64,000 nucleotides of DNA from Alisma plantago-aquatica (Eukaryota > Streptophyta > Magnoliopsida > Alismatales > Alismataceae). Where the stretch lies: the NCBI GenBank assembly GCA_963693085.1, contig OY856412.1:966081281-966145280 (forward strand). The letters run 5' to 3'. Under the pieces are notes generated by a model. The model saw only the letters and a program-made list of their open reading frames with translations, did no database searches and was not told where the DNA came from. The first letter of the stretch is position 1; each line of letters begins with the position of its first letter. Position numbers and translations under genes: made by a program. This document shows positions 1 to 11,520 of the stretch, one piece after another.

Positions 1-2770
1 AAATTATATACTCTTAAAGCTCAAAACCGTTGGAGCGATAAGAGTTTCACTTCACTGTTGTCTTTGTTAAAGGAAATTCTTCCTGAAGGCAACGAGCTTC
101 CAATTTCAACATATCAAGCAAAGAAAATAATGTGCCCAATGGGAATGGAGGCTAAGAAGATTCATGCATGTCCAAATGATTATGTGTTATTTCAGAAGGA
201 CTATAGTAATTTGATAAATTGTCCAAAATGTGGTGCGTCAAGGTATAAGACTACAAATTCAGCTAAGGCTAAAAATGGCTCTCCTGCCAAGGTGATGTGG
301 TATCTACCAATAATACCACGATTTCAACGTTTATTTGTTAATACAGAAGATGCGCAAAATTTGTCTTGGCATGGGGAGTTAAAAGTCAATGATGATGGCG
401 TCCTACGACATGCATCTGATTCACCACAATGGAAGAAAATTGATTTATTATACCCTCAATTTGGTAAAGAACCAAGAAACCTAAGACTTGGGCTCTGTAT
501 AGATGGAATGAATCCCTATGGTACATTAAGCAGCCAACATAGCACGTGGCATGTTATGATTGTTATAGACAATCTTCCTCCTTGGTTGTGTATGAAAAAT
601 AAGTATGTGATGTTGTCAATATTGATATCAGGGCCCAAGCAACCTGGAAATGATATTGATGTTTACCTTCAACCTCTAATTGATGACCTAATGAAACTAT
701 GGGAAGAAGGTATTATGACATATGATGCTTCACGTAAAGAGATCTTCAGTTTGCGTGCTATGTTATTTTGCACGATTAATGACTTTCCAGCTTATGGAAA
801 TTTGTCTGGATATAGCATAAAAGGATACAAAGCATGTCCTGTTTGTGAGGAAAATACTGATTCAATCAGACTGAAACATGGTGGTAAAATCGTATATCTT
901 GGTCATCAGAGATTTCTCCCACCAGTGCATCCTTATCGAAGGCAACACAAAACCTTTAATGGGCCAACTGAGGAACGAAGTGCTCCTAAACCTATACCAG
1001 GAAATGTTGTATATGATAGGGTGAAACATATTGTTAATGAATTTGGAAAGAGTTCAAGTAGTCATACACTCGCATGTGACAAATCTCTATACAAGAAGAG
1101 GTCAATATTCTGGGATCTTCCTTATTGGAGATCTTTGGCAGTTAGACACTGCATTGACATCATGCATGTTGAAAAAATATTTGTGATAGCATCATCGATA
1201 CGCTATTGAACATACCAGGAAAGACTAAAGATGGCATCAAATCTAGAAAGATTTAGAATTAATGGGTATTAGAAAAGAATTATCAGTGGAGATCAGGGGT
1301 CGCCGCACATATTTACCACTGGCTTGTTACACTTTGTCAAAGAAAGAGAAAAAGACTTTCTGTGAGTGCTTGTATAATATTAAGTTTCCACAAGGATACT
1401 CTTCTAATATTCGTAGATTGGTATCAATGAAGGATCTGAAACTGATAGGTCTCAAATATCATGATTGTCACACCTTAATGCAACAAATTTTACCTGTGGC
1501 TATTCGATCTATATTGCCGAAGCATGTAAGGTTTGCAATCACAAGACTCTGTTTCTTCTTCAATGAAATATGCAACAAAGTGATACATCCTGATACTCTT
1601 GATAAATTACAGAAAGATGTAATTGTTACCATGTGTCATCTTGAAATGTACTTTCCTCCTTCATTTTTTGATATCATGGTTCATCTTGTAGTACATATTA
1701 CAAGGGAGGTGAAGATGTTGGGTCCAATTTTCTTACACTGGATGTATCCATTTGAACGATACATGAGTGTTTTTAAAGGTGATGTTCGGAATCGTTATCG
1801 TCCTGAAGGGAGTATTGTTGAGGGTTACGTGGCTAGGGAGGTGATGGACTTTTGTAACGATTTTTTGAATTGCAATGAAACTTTTAGCGATCAAAAAAAT
1901 TCTCATCACACTGGATCTTATTGTGGCAAAGGAACTCTGGGAGGACGAGTGAAAGGAATCAGTCATGAGTTGTGGGAACAAGCGCACTTGTATATTTTAC
2001 ACAACATCGATGAAGTTATTAGCTACATCATAGAACACAATGATCTTATCAAGAGAAATCATCCGCGATCCAGTTCAATGTGGCTTGTAAGAGAGCATAA
2101 TCGAACATTTATTAGGTGGTTTGAAGAGAAAGTATTTAATCAACTATCTGAATCACCAAATAATGTTGCTGAGAACATAAAATGGCTCGCCTTTAAGCCA
2201 AAAATGGATGTCATGTCATATGAAGGTTATGACATTAACGGATTTTCATACTACACAAAGCGTCAAGATGAAAGTAGTGTAGTTCAAAAGAGTGGGGTCA
2301 CTGTTAAAGCTTGTTCATTGTATTTTGCTAGTGCCAAAGATAAAAGACCATGCGAAGCTGAGATGTCATATTACGACGTCATTGAGGACATATGGGAAAT
2401 GGACTATACAAATTTTCGAGTTCCTATTTTTAGGTGTAATTGGGTTGACAACAACAAAGGAGTTTTAGTGGATGAGTTGGGTTTCAAATTGGTGAATTTT
2501 GAAAAGATTGGTTTCAAAGATGAGCCATTCATCATGGAAGACCAAGCAAAACAAGTATTCTATATTGATGACCCGACAAATAAAAATTAATCTGTTGTTC
2601 TTAATGGAAAAAGACAGTTTACTGTAGATCCTATAAATGAAGAAGAATACTACGAAAAGTATGATGATTCCAGTCCATTCTCAGTTGGTTTTCCAAGTGT
2701 AAATGTTGAAGATAACATCGATGAATATTATAAACGTCAAGACCATGCTGAAGGAGTTTTCCTTGACTAA
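1..2770 (+). pseudogene. TNP2-like CACTA transposase, 5'-truncated by the window and broken
   Basis: The frame is open from base 1 and aligns throughout with the transposase of CACTA-2. Residues around KIHACPND and CPKCGASRY match the TNP2 core (Transposase_21 type). DUF4218-like sequence (FPPSFFDIMVHLVVH, WMYPFERYM) lies near 1650-1770 and DUF4216-like sequence (MSYEGYDINGF, NWVDNNKGV) near 2210-2460. TNP2 proteins bind the CACTA ends and catalyse excision. Three lesions are visible against CACTA-2: a single-base frameshift near 1176, just after MHVEK; a second near 1247 that restores the frame; and a TGG-to-TAA stop at 2588-2590. The following 60 codons to 2770 still resemble the CACTA-2 C-terminus. 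It is therefore probably inactive. Confidence 0.88.
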
Positions 2771-2894
2771 CAACTCAACCAATACTAAAGGCATGTATTC
2801 TTTCAATTATTTATTTTATTATCATGTATACCTTATCACTTGTGCTTTTATTATCACTTATTTTTTTTTATCATGTATACTTGCAGGTTCTAAA

Positions 2895-5800
2895 ATGGCG
2901 AGTGAAGATGAACATTCTGAGCATGAGCACCATGAGGATGGTAGTGGTGATGCTAAGAAAAGTAGAGGTCCTACATTGATGCGTGGGCTGCAGGAGCTCA
3001 GGGCTAAAGGGGATAAATTGCTAGTCCAGTTTGATATGACAGGAGCACCTGTTGGGGAACATGCTAGTGCTTTCAAGCATTACGTAGGGGCGACCGCACG
3101 TAGTAAGGTGGAAATAGATATAGAAAATTGGCATGATGTGCCTAATGCCAAAAAAGACCTCATATGGAAAGATATATCTGTGAGTGGAAGTGATATTATT
3201 TTAATATGTTTTTTATATATTGATTCTAATTTAGTTTGCTTGGAATTAATTCCTTTTCAAAACAACATTATTAATTGCTTCTTTTGTATGTATAGGGTGT
3301 TTTTCATCTAAATGAAAAAGATCACAAGAAAAGAGTGCTACAATGTTGTGGTGTACGATGGAGGGGTTTTAAGACATATCTTGTAAGGGAATTTATAAAT
3401 AATCCTAAACAAAAGAAGAAAGCTACATATGTATATATTTTTATAGATCCTAAGGTGTGGGAAAGATTTGTTGCAGCTAGGAGATCGGAAGAGTTTCAGG
3501 TAATAAAGATTGTGATGCATTGTATGAATATTTAATTTTATACAATTAAGGAGGTGAATGTTTTTATACATGTTTGCCAAGTCTAAATTGCAATACCTCA
3601 TTTTAAATGATCATGCTATTCACCAGGCTCAAAAGGAAAGACGGGCTAAAGATGTGCATGACCATCGCTTGGGGCCCAGTGGTTATGCCTTCTGCCGCGA
3701 ACTACAAGAGAAGCAATCCTCTTATGGAGAAGAATCTAGTACAACTCAAGTTGAGAGACCACCCCGACACATGACATGGATTGATGCTAGAAAGAATCGA
3801 GCAGGTGAAATTGTCAACCCTGCAACTAAGGAGGTGGCACAAAAGATGGTAGGTTTATCCCAACTAAGTATTTATATCTAATTGATATTGTGATTTAATA
3901 TTTTTATTAACTATGAATATATTGATCTCCATGAGAAAAGGAAGGAAGGAAAGTTCATCCCAACGGGCTACATGGATGAACTAGCAGTTGCTCTTGGTAC
4001 GAAGGAGCATCCTGGCCGTGTTAGGGGATTAGGAGCTGGCATTGGATTCAAGTCTTATTTTGGCCCTTCACAATCTAAAAGAGGTCGTGTTGGAGGTCTT
4101 ACACAAGAGGATCTTGAAGCATTAGTAGCGCAGAAATTAAAAGAAATAATGTCTTCATTTCAACCTACTCAACCTTCTCAACCTATTCATACTGTGCGTC
4201 TCTCAAGTGATGAGGTACAAGCCCATACTCCAGTTGTAGAAGGTCATGGGAGCACTCCCGATGACCCACCACAACAATCTGTAGTAAGTTTTTGTTCTAT
4301 ATGTTGTGTTATTAGTATGATAAATATATGATAATATATATAGTTGTAACATGTATCTGTTCTACTATTTCTTATATAACTTATATTATTTCAATCTAGG
4401 TTGGTATGAACTGTAAACTTGCAGTGGAGGTTCCAGAATATAATGTTGTGGTAGCGGGCAAGGTGTACAACCTTGGTGGTACATTGCATTGCCAACAAAT
4501 TACTGATGACTTTTGCCGTGTGTCCATCCATCTTGTGTATGACGGAATGGGGGACAAACCACTACCCATACCTAATCCTGAATATAGTACAATTGAAGAA
4601 GCTGAGGGTGCTATGGTGGGTTGGCCTAGACACTTGGTTATCAATGACAAGGTATACCTTATTTCTACCATATTTTTCATATTTGACTGCATATATGAAC
4701 TCGTGTAATATAAGTATGTAATTTAATTAACAGGTTTGTAAACCAAAAAGTAAAAATTCTATTAGTCGTCCTCCTATGCCCAAGCCATCTTTCATTCCTG
4801 AAGCTACATTCGACGAATTGGGAAGCAAATGTAAATGTTTGTGTCGATACTTAGCCAACCAAAGCTTAGGATTACAAATGTTGGTCAATTTAACAGAAGA
4901 TACAATTGGGAGGGATTTTGAGAATTTAATTACAAATGTTGGTCAATTTAATAGAAGTATGGATAAGGTAATGATCTATCAATATATATATATCAAATTC
5001 CAATACACATTTTTAGCTTAGTTCTATATATGGAAATAATTACAAATGTTTTACAGCCATTTATATACTGAGACCACAAACTTTGATATAAAGAATGTTG
5101 GATTCTTAGTTCCTTCAATCACTAGTCAAGTGGAGATAAATTTTGAGGATGTGAATGAGTACTTCTCTACTACATTCAAATATTTTGCTAGTGAAGGGAA
5201 GGGAATTATCCAATTTCCTTTTAACGTACAGTAAGTATTATTATTCAATATAATTTTAATAATGAATAAAATTATTTATTTTAATGTTTGTTTTATTATT
5301 ACTCAGAGGTAGACATTGGGAATTAGTGGTGATTACCCCTAAATTGATAACTCTTTATTATCTTGACCCAATGGGTAAAACAACAAGGAGTCACAAACTG
5401 AAATTGTCAGCTATGGAGTAAGTATAAATTTAGTCAATGCTTCAACATGATATTTCTATTTAGAATTTCTATTTTACCAACTATTATTTAATTGATAGGG
5501 GTATAAAGGCTTTTCGTGATGCTGGAGGACAAATACCAACAAAATTAAAGACATTGACTTTGAAAAATGTCAAGGTAGCTACTTTGACAACTGCTTAGTC
5601 TTATATGTATTAATTTTCGATTCTAATATGTCAACTCTTATAGTGTTATCTCAACTACTGTTTATAGTAGTTTACTAACATTAAGTATAATTCGTTATTT
5701 ATAGTGTCCTATGCAAAATAATGACTGGGCTTGTGGCTACTATGTAATGAAATATATGCAAGCTATTGTCAAACAAGCATCACATGACATTCAGACTATA

Positions 5801-5943
5801 AGTCAGGTAATAAAGAATAACATCATAAATTTACAAGTGATTGTAGTCATTTTATAAAATATTAGCATGTGCATTTTCTGTTACAAATCTTTACAACTCA
5901 GCCTTACACCCTTGTGGACTTGAATGAATTCCGAGAAGAGTAG
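2895..5943 (+). CDS. CACTA accessory gene: Transposase_24-like domain fused to Ulp1 cysteine protease (multi-exon)
   Basis: An ATG at 2895, just after an intron-like acceptor at 2886, opens an acidic, His-rich N-terminus. Probable exons are 2895-3179, 3296-3499, 3627-3848, about 3930-4283, 4400-4651, 4734-4967, 5057-5232, 5307-5417, 5499-5574, 5705-5806 and 5902-5943, mostly with GT..AG borders. The acceptor near 3930 is unclear. Exons 1-4 resemble the plant Ptta/En/Spm transposase family (Transposase_24). The last exons form a C48/Ulp1 peptidase with His in GRHWELVVI (5314), Asp in YYLDPMG (5365) and Cys in DWACGYYVM (5732), the expected H-D-C order. Ulp1 proteases cleave SUMO-like proteins; their role in CACTA elements is unproven. 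I see no in-frame stop in the chosen exons, but exact splicing is inferred. Confidence 0.65.
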
Positions 5944-6231
5944 TCAGATTCTTTTCTAAATGAAGTCAATATAGCATTAGATTAAATATGCATCTCCATT
6001 TATGTATGTGGCCCTTTCATATTTACTTTTGTATCTGATTAATATCATCTCAGACTTGCAATCTATCATTTTGTAAAATTTTATGTGATTATGAATCATT
6101 TTTGTCATGAATGTGTGGTTTTGAATGGTGACGGTTGAGCATCAATGCTCCCCTCTCCCAAAATATATGAATCTTCTTGTTCTTCTGTTCTATTTCATTT
6201 TCTGCAGAATTTTTAAAAAAAAAATCGTAAC

Positions 6232-6990
6232 TTCTAGCATCGGTTTTTTAAATAACCGACCCTAAAGATTGAATGACCACTTCAGTGTGATCCTCGCTCG
6301 AGAACATTTTCGACCGAAAATATTTCGTTCGATAATTTTCTCGACCGAGAGAGTTTTACAGGGTCGGGTTTTTTGGTATAACTGACCCTAAAGATTGAAT
6401 AAAAGACTTCAGAGTAATCCTCGATCGAGAAATTTCTCTTCTCGACCGAGGATTACTCTGAAGTCTTTTATTCAATCTTTAGGGTCGGTTATACCAAAAA
6501 AACCGACCCTGTAAAACTCTCTCGGTCGAGAAAATTGTCGAACGAAATATTTTCGGTCGAAAATGTTCTCGACCAAGGATCACACTGAAGTGATCATTCA
6601 ATCTTTAGGGTCAGTTATTCCAAAAAAACCGACCCTGTAAAACTTTCTCGGTCGAGAAAATTGTCGACCGAAAATATTTCGGTCGAAAATTTTCTCGACC
6701 GAGGATCACACTGAAGTGGTCATTCAATTTTTAAACGATGTCGGTCGAGAAAATTGTCGACCGAGATCATTACAGGGTCGGTTTTTTTGGAATAACAGAC
6801 GCTATAGAGCAAATTCTGTACAACAAATTCTCGCCTGGGTCAGTATTTTGTGTCGGTGTTTACTCTGTAAGGTCAGTTTTATTTGGTCAAATAAACCGAC
6901 GCAATAGAGCAAACTCTATAGAGACGACCACTTAGGCGTTGATTATAAAGTGACGCTGCAGGCTTAAAAAAACTGACGCTACAGACCATT
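6232..6990. repeat. CACTA-1 3' subterminal repeats with long fold-back
   Basis: The region is packed with short palindromes of the TCGGTCGA/TCGACCGA type and with the motif ACCGACCCT or its complement. Two arms, 6241-6431 and 6439-6631, are near-perfect reverse complements separated by about 7 bases. A third partial copy in direct orientation follows to about 6740. The last 250 bases change to a GACGC-containing motif. In CACTA elements subterminal repeats bind the element's own protein, as TNPA does in En/Spm; that role is inferred here. The stretch 5944-6231 between the gene and the repeats is AT-rich 3' flank with no other feature. Confidence 0.85.
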
Positions 6991-7002
6991 CCTGTACTAG
7001 TG
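6990..7002 (+). repeat. CACTA-1 3' terminal inverted repeat end
   Basis: The bases ending in CTAGTG at 7002 are the reverse complement of a CACTA terminus (CACTAGTACAGGA). Sequence character changes sharply after 7002, from subterminal repeats to unrelated AT-rich DNA. The 3-bp target duplication cannot be checked because the left end is outside the window. Confidence 0.8.
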
Positions 7003-7799
7003 TGATAACAATGCTCATGTGCTTCATATTACGAGTTTTTCTCTAAAAAACAATTTGTACAGAAAGCTGCAAGACGAGTTCTTTGTTAGATGAATTGTCG
7101 ATAAATCTTTACAAGGAGAAACATTTCAGAAACATAGTGAAATTACAACAACATGTAGGGAATCATGATTATATTGTTATTGCATAAAAGAGAAAAATAG
7201 AGAACTAACCTTACTTAAAAAAGAAGTCATGTACTCCAAGTTTTAAGATTGAAACGTCTTGTCCCAAGTCATTTCGTTTTCGAGTTAAACCATCTGGAAA
7301 CCTGTTGCGATGATCACAAATCATGTTGGTCAATAAATAAACAATACATACTAGATCATTAATTGAAAGAACACATGACATGATTTTTCTCAAAAGCAAG
7401 CCATACTGACTACTGGAAAACCTTAAAAGTCTACACCACATTTTGTGTCTCCTTTCATAACAAGAAATAAATTCTCCCATCTGATCACTTATAAAAAGAT
7501 TGAAATAGTCATCAAGACAATACCACCGAATAGAGAACTAGTAAGAATGGGTCATTATAAAAGAACATCAATTTCAACAAAAAGATGTTTCCTTTTATTT
7601 TTCTTTCCTAAGGAAAGCAAGTCTGTTATTAACTACTAAAAATGTTACATGATGTAGCCATCAAATCAAAAAAACCTATGGACAAGGATTAAGTATCAAA
7701 TGAAAGTAGATATTGAGAGAAAACTATTCAAAGAGTCATTCATGAGGGAAGACATCATAATATCATGTGTCATAATAATTGATTGAAAGAGGGGTTTGT
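7003..7799. other. Unassigned AT-rich DNA right of CACTA-1
   Basis: No gene or element is recognised here. A minus-strand open stretch at 7211-7480 could include an exon-like segment after a CAG acceptor, but I cannot assign it to any family. The segment may be the interior of the element whose right end is at 9725, split by CACTA-1, but nothing proves that. Confidence 0.3.
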
Positions 7800-9130
7800 C
7801 ACAATGCCTACCTCTTACAGTCATATACCACATATCACCTCACAACAAGTCCTTTGACATGCATTTCTTAGGATCTTGGGCCCATATCATGATAGTGTCC
7901 TCTCATAGAAAGTCCTTAAAACTATATTTGTGAGTATCCATGCCCATATCATGAGAATCCTCTCAGGATAGTCCCCCAAAATGCATGTTCTAGGAGCTAC
8001 GACCCATACCATGACAATGTCCTCTCAGACAAGTCCCTTAAAATGCTTCGAGGAGGGGCTAGGGCCTATTTCATGACATTGTCTTCTCACAAAAAATTCC
8101 TTGAGATGTGTATGTATGTATTGTCCTCTTAACTATTCATAAATGGATATGTATGAGTTTGGGGACAATTGAATCTTGGTTGATTGGGTGCTTATGGTAG
8201 CTACCTCTCATTTGTAGGAATTGTTGCTGGGGGTGGGAGGTCTATGTAAGATGTTTCCAAGGAGAAATTTGCATTTGGAGACAATTGAAGCTTGGTTGAT
8301 TGGGTGCTTATCGCAGCTACCTCACATTTGTAGGAATCGTTGCTGGGGGTGGGAGGTCTATGTAAGATGTTTCCAAGGAGAAATTTTCCTCATAAGACAA
8401 AGGCCCATTGGCCTTAGAATGATCACAAAAGAGATATGTATGAGTTTGGTGACTAATTTCATGCCAATATCTCTTTATGGATCACTTAGAATGACTCTCA
8501 ACAAAATTTTCTCTCACACATCTCCTTTACAAGTTGTAAAATAAATGTACTGATATATCCCCATGAAAATGCATTTGGGAGGATCCATGAACCATACCAT
8601 GACAATGTTCACTCACAACAAGTTCCTTGAAATGCATCTTTGAGTACTTGTGGCCCATATCTTGATAGTGTCCTCTCACAACAAGTTCCTAAAAATACAT
8701 TTGTGAGGAGATTGGGCCCATATCATGAGAATGTCCACTCATACAAATCTCCCAAAATATATTAGTGAGGAGCCATGGTCCATATCCTGACAATGTATAT
8801 CTGTAGAAAGTCTATGAAAATGCTTCTGGGTGGAGCTAGGGGCATATCATCAGAGTGTCCTCTCATAGCAAGTCCTTGAAAATACTTAGATTTGAGACAT
8901 GTATATATGTATTGTCCTCTTAACTATTCACAAAAGAGACATGTATGTGTTTGGAGATAATGGGAGCAAGGTCGTTTGAGTACTTTCAATAGCCACCACT
9001 CTTTTGCAACAATTGTTGTTGGTGGTGGGTGGTCTATGCAAGCCGCTGTCAAGGAGCAATTTGCCTCACAAGACAAATGCCCATTAGCCTTAGAATGTTC
9101 ATAAAAGAGACATATATGAGTTTGGGGGAA
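7800..9130. repeat. Degenerate ~65-bp tandem repeats and ~117-bp duplications
   Basis: A unit of about 60-70 bases, centred on CCCATATCATGACAATGTCC and followed by a CTCTCA..AAGTCC stretch, recurs at least four times between about 7857 and 8100 and five times between about 8580 and 8890. A separate block is tandemly duplicated: a segment beginning near 8168 returns near 8284 with few changes, including the string GCTGGGGGTGGGAGGTCTAT. A more diverged third copy lies near 8950-9130. No coding frame of interest is present. This could be internal repeat DNA of a large transposon or an independent repeat family. Confidence 0.7.
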
Positions 9131-9295
9131 GATCTTTATGCCAATATCATTCTATGATTGACCCTTCAAATTACTTAGAAAGACCATCAACAACAATTCC
9201 TCTCACATATCTTCCTTTATGAATTGTCAATAAATGTATTGATATATCCCCATGAAGCGGCATTGAGAATATTATTGATGCTTATTATTGGTTGG

Positions 9296-9725
9296 GAGAT
9301 GCTTAATGACTAACATGTCTATCACCTAAAGTTTAAGTGACAAGTACATGTGTCACCTAAAAGTTTGGTGACATGCATGTGTGTCACCTAAATATATACC
9401 CCCTTATAGATCACATGTGACTCATATACATGTCACCTATATGGCAAACCCCCATTAGAACATATGTGATTCAAATGTATGTGACCTATTCGGTGTAACC
9501 CTTTCATGTATGATAAAATGTATGTCATCTATATTATGTAGGATTATACAGATTATAGATGATTTACATATATGTCACCTAAAGTATGTAACCTTTTCAA
9601 AATGCTAAAATGTATGTCATCTATTTCACACAAGTTTATACAGATTATTAGTAATGTACAAGCATGCCACCTAAACTGTGTAACCTTTTACTTGATTGTC
9701 ACCTATACTATATTTTTTAGTAGTG
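9296..9725. mobile_element. CACTA-like terminus (CACTA-4, right end) with subterminal repeats
   Basis: About ten copies of TGTCACCTA or a close variant, in both orientations, lie between 9320 and 9710. The block ends in TTTTTTAGTAGTG at 9725, which on the minus strand reads CACTACTAAAAAATATAG. A repeat-rich subterminal zone that stops at a CACTA-type end is the usual architecture of these elements. The sequence right of 9725 is copia-derived, so the element inserted into a copia LTR or pol tail. No matching left end was found between 7003 and 9295. It may lie left of the window, with CACTA-1 inserted inside this element. Confidence 0.5.
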
Positions 9726-11520
9726 GATACAATCCATAGGCATCGACATTCAGTAACACCTGAATGTGCTATCTTATACCCCTCAAGCTGAGCTGGTGGA
9801 TAAGAATACACCCAAATTAAGACAATCTTAGGAAGTGCCTTTGTAAAAGTGTTAGCTATTCTATCAGTAGAACAACGATGTAACATGATGAGATGACCAA
9901 GATATATCTTCTCATAAATGCAATGGAAATATAAAACTTGATGTGTTTTGTGTGAGTGTGAAACACATGATATGGACAGATGAAGAGCACCAAAGTTGTT
10001 AAGGTTGTAAAGTGGTTGTAGTGTCAGTAAAGATGCAATGCAAGTTAACTCTAATGCAATAGTAGATGGAGCACGATGATCAACTTATACATATGTTTTT
10101 CCCATATCAGTATGCTCTTTAAAGAACCATGATATGCAGTTAGAATCAAGAAAAGAGAAATAAATACCCTAGTAAGTTGTCGCATGATGGGGCTTTTAAC
10201 TAGATTTAGATTCTCTATTACCTATGATTGTTTCAAATCTGTTACGAAAAATCCTAATCACCCATCTATCCCAAAAACCCACCCCTTAAAAAACCAATGT
10301 ATCAATTTTACGACTAGGTTTAATCAAAATAGGTTTGTAACATGGAAACCGGAACATGGAATCAACACCTCTTTTAACTCAGACATCATTAGTACACACA
10401 AACACTTGTGAGGAACAATGATACAAATGGTAGAATCCCAAATGTAGTAGTCCATTCAAATAACATAGGGCATGCTTGACAATATTGTAAACTCCAATGG
10501 ATGAACTTCCCATAGAATGGCAAGCCACAATCACATCATAAGTGAGATCCCGCTTAGGCATAGTCATATATTAGAGATTGCCTACTCGCTTTCAATAAAA
10601 AGTTGGATTTGAGATGGTTTAAATGCCTGATTAAAAAAATGGAGTAGGAGCATTCATCACTCTACAATCAAGAAGGTGATTGAGCTCTCAATTATTTTTA
10701 GAAATCATACTTCTTTTGTGTACAAGTAAACCATAGGATCTATGAGCAACTTTAAATCCAAGATAATAATATAAAGCATGAAAATCACAAAGAATAAAAG
10801 CCTTAAAAGAATTTATATTTATCAAAGATAGCATGTACAGGACAAGTGAGAATTATGTCAATGATATATAGAAGCAAATTCATTACATTGACATCAACCC
10901 AATGATTGTAGCATGGGTGGTCGAGTACTTTAGGTCTTTCCTGAGGGTCCCGAATTCGAGCCACGAGTAGCACAACACAATTTATTTACCACTCTTGTAG
11001 TCAGTTGGGCTCTAGAAACTATTTGAGGGAGGGGAGGGATGAGTGACTAATGTCTCTTCTAGCTAAAAGCATTCATGGCATTGGGTTCCATACAATAAAT
11101 AAGCAAAGAGGGATCATCATTGCTAGTAAGAAACTATTTTGTAAGAAAAAAAAAATTAAAATCTTGTTACTAGGATCGTGGATCCTATTTGATAAAAGAA
11201 GAGAGCATTAGTTAAACAAGAAACATGTAAAGGATGATTAGAACTTCTAAAATCCAATGGTTCCATGAAAAGCACTACACATGTTCGATTAATGAATACA
11301 CCATGTATTCATGATGGAAGTAGCTAGTACACCACATCTTGAAGAAGCTTACACTATAGGTATGCTACTAAGTAAACCTCAAATCTTTCTAATGCTCCAC
11401 CAAGCATGAGTTTGACATCATTAACCCATTTACATTAAACTATATTTATATAGATCTCTACAGAACATTTCCATGTATTTTTGTAAGAGTAGAAATTTTA
11501 TCCTTCATAGAAGTTACCCA
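9726..11520 (-). pseudogene. Copia-E: decayed Ty1-copia RT/RNase H remnant
   Basis: On the minus strand a polypurine-like AGCTTGAGGGG lies near 9773-9783. Upstream are copia RNase H-like strings DRIANTFTKALPK (near 9810-9860) and VKHALCYLNGLLHLGFY (near 10410-10470). Further upstream, around 11450-11520, a string like SMKDKISTL could be the start of the RT region. Frames are broken by many stops, and sequence around 10200-10400 seems foreign to the copia gene. The remnant is far more decayed than the other copia elements in the window. Its left side is cut by the CACTA-like end at 9725. Confidence 0.5.
10895..11075 (+). mobile_element. Possible tRNA-derived SINE
   Basis: A segment around 10908-10963 shows a pol III promoter-like pair: a box A-like stretch (TAGCATGGGTGGTCGAGT) and, about 30 bases downstream, a box B-like CGAATTCGAGCC at 10951-10962. 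This spacing is typical of tRNA genes and tRNA-derived SINEs. The sequence does not fold convincingly as an intact tRNA and no poly-A/T tail or flanking duplication was established. It sits inside the copia-E remnant. The assignment rests only on the promoter boxes. Confidence 0.3.

Larger units (their letters stand above)
1..7002 (+). mobile_element. CACTA-1: En/Spm-type DNA transposon, 3' part (5' end outside window)
   Basis: A plus-strand CACTA transposon enters the window inside its transposase gene. In order it carries a TNP2-like transposase (1-2770), a second multi-exon gene with a plant transposase domain and a C-terminal Ulp1 protease (2895-5943), a subterminal repeat region (6232-6980) and a 3' terminus. 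On the minus strand the terminus reads CACTAGTACAGGAATGG and ends at 7002. The left terminus lies outside the window, so the target duplication cannot be tested. Its proteins are clearly related to those of CACTA-2 and CACTA-3, but the terminal and subterminal sequences differ, so it is a separate family. Confidence 0.9.

Noticed and set aside
6241..6790. CRISPR-like array of short palindromes
   Set aside because: The sequence is a plant CACTA subterminal region. The repeats are contiguous and inverted, without unique spacers.
10908..10963. tRNA gene
   Set aside because: Box A- and B-like motifs are present but no four-stem cloverleaf can be drawn. Treated as a possible SINE.
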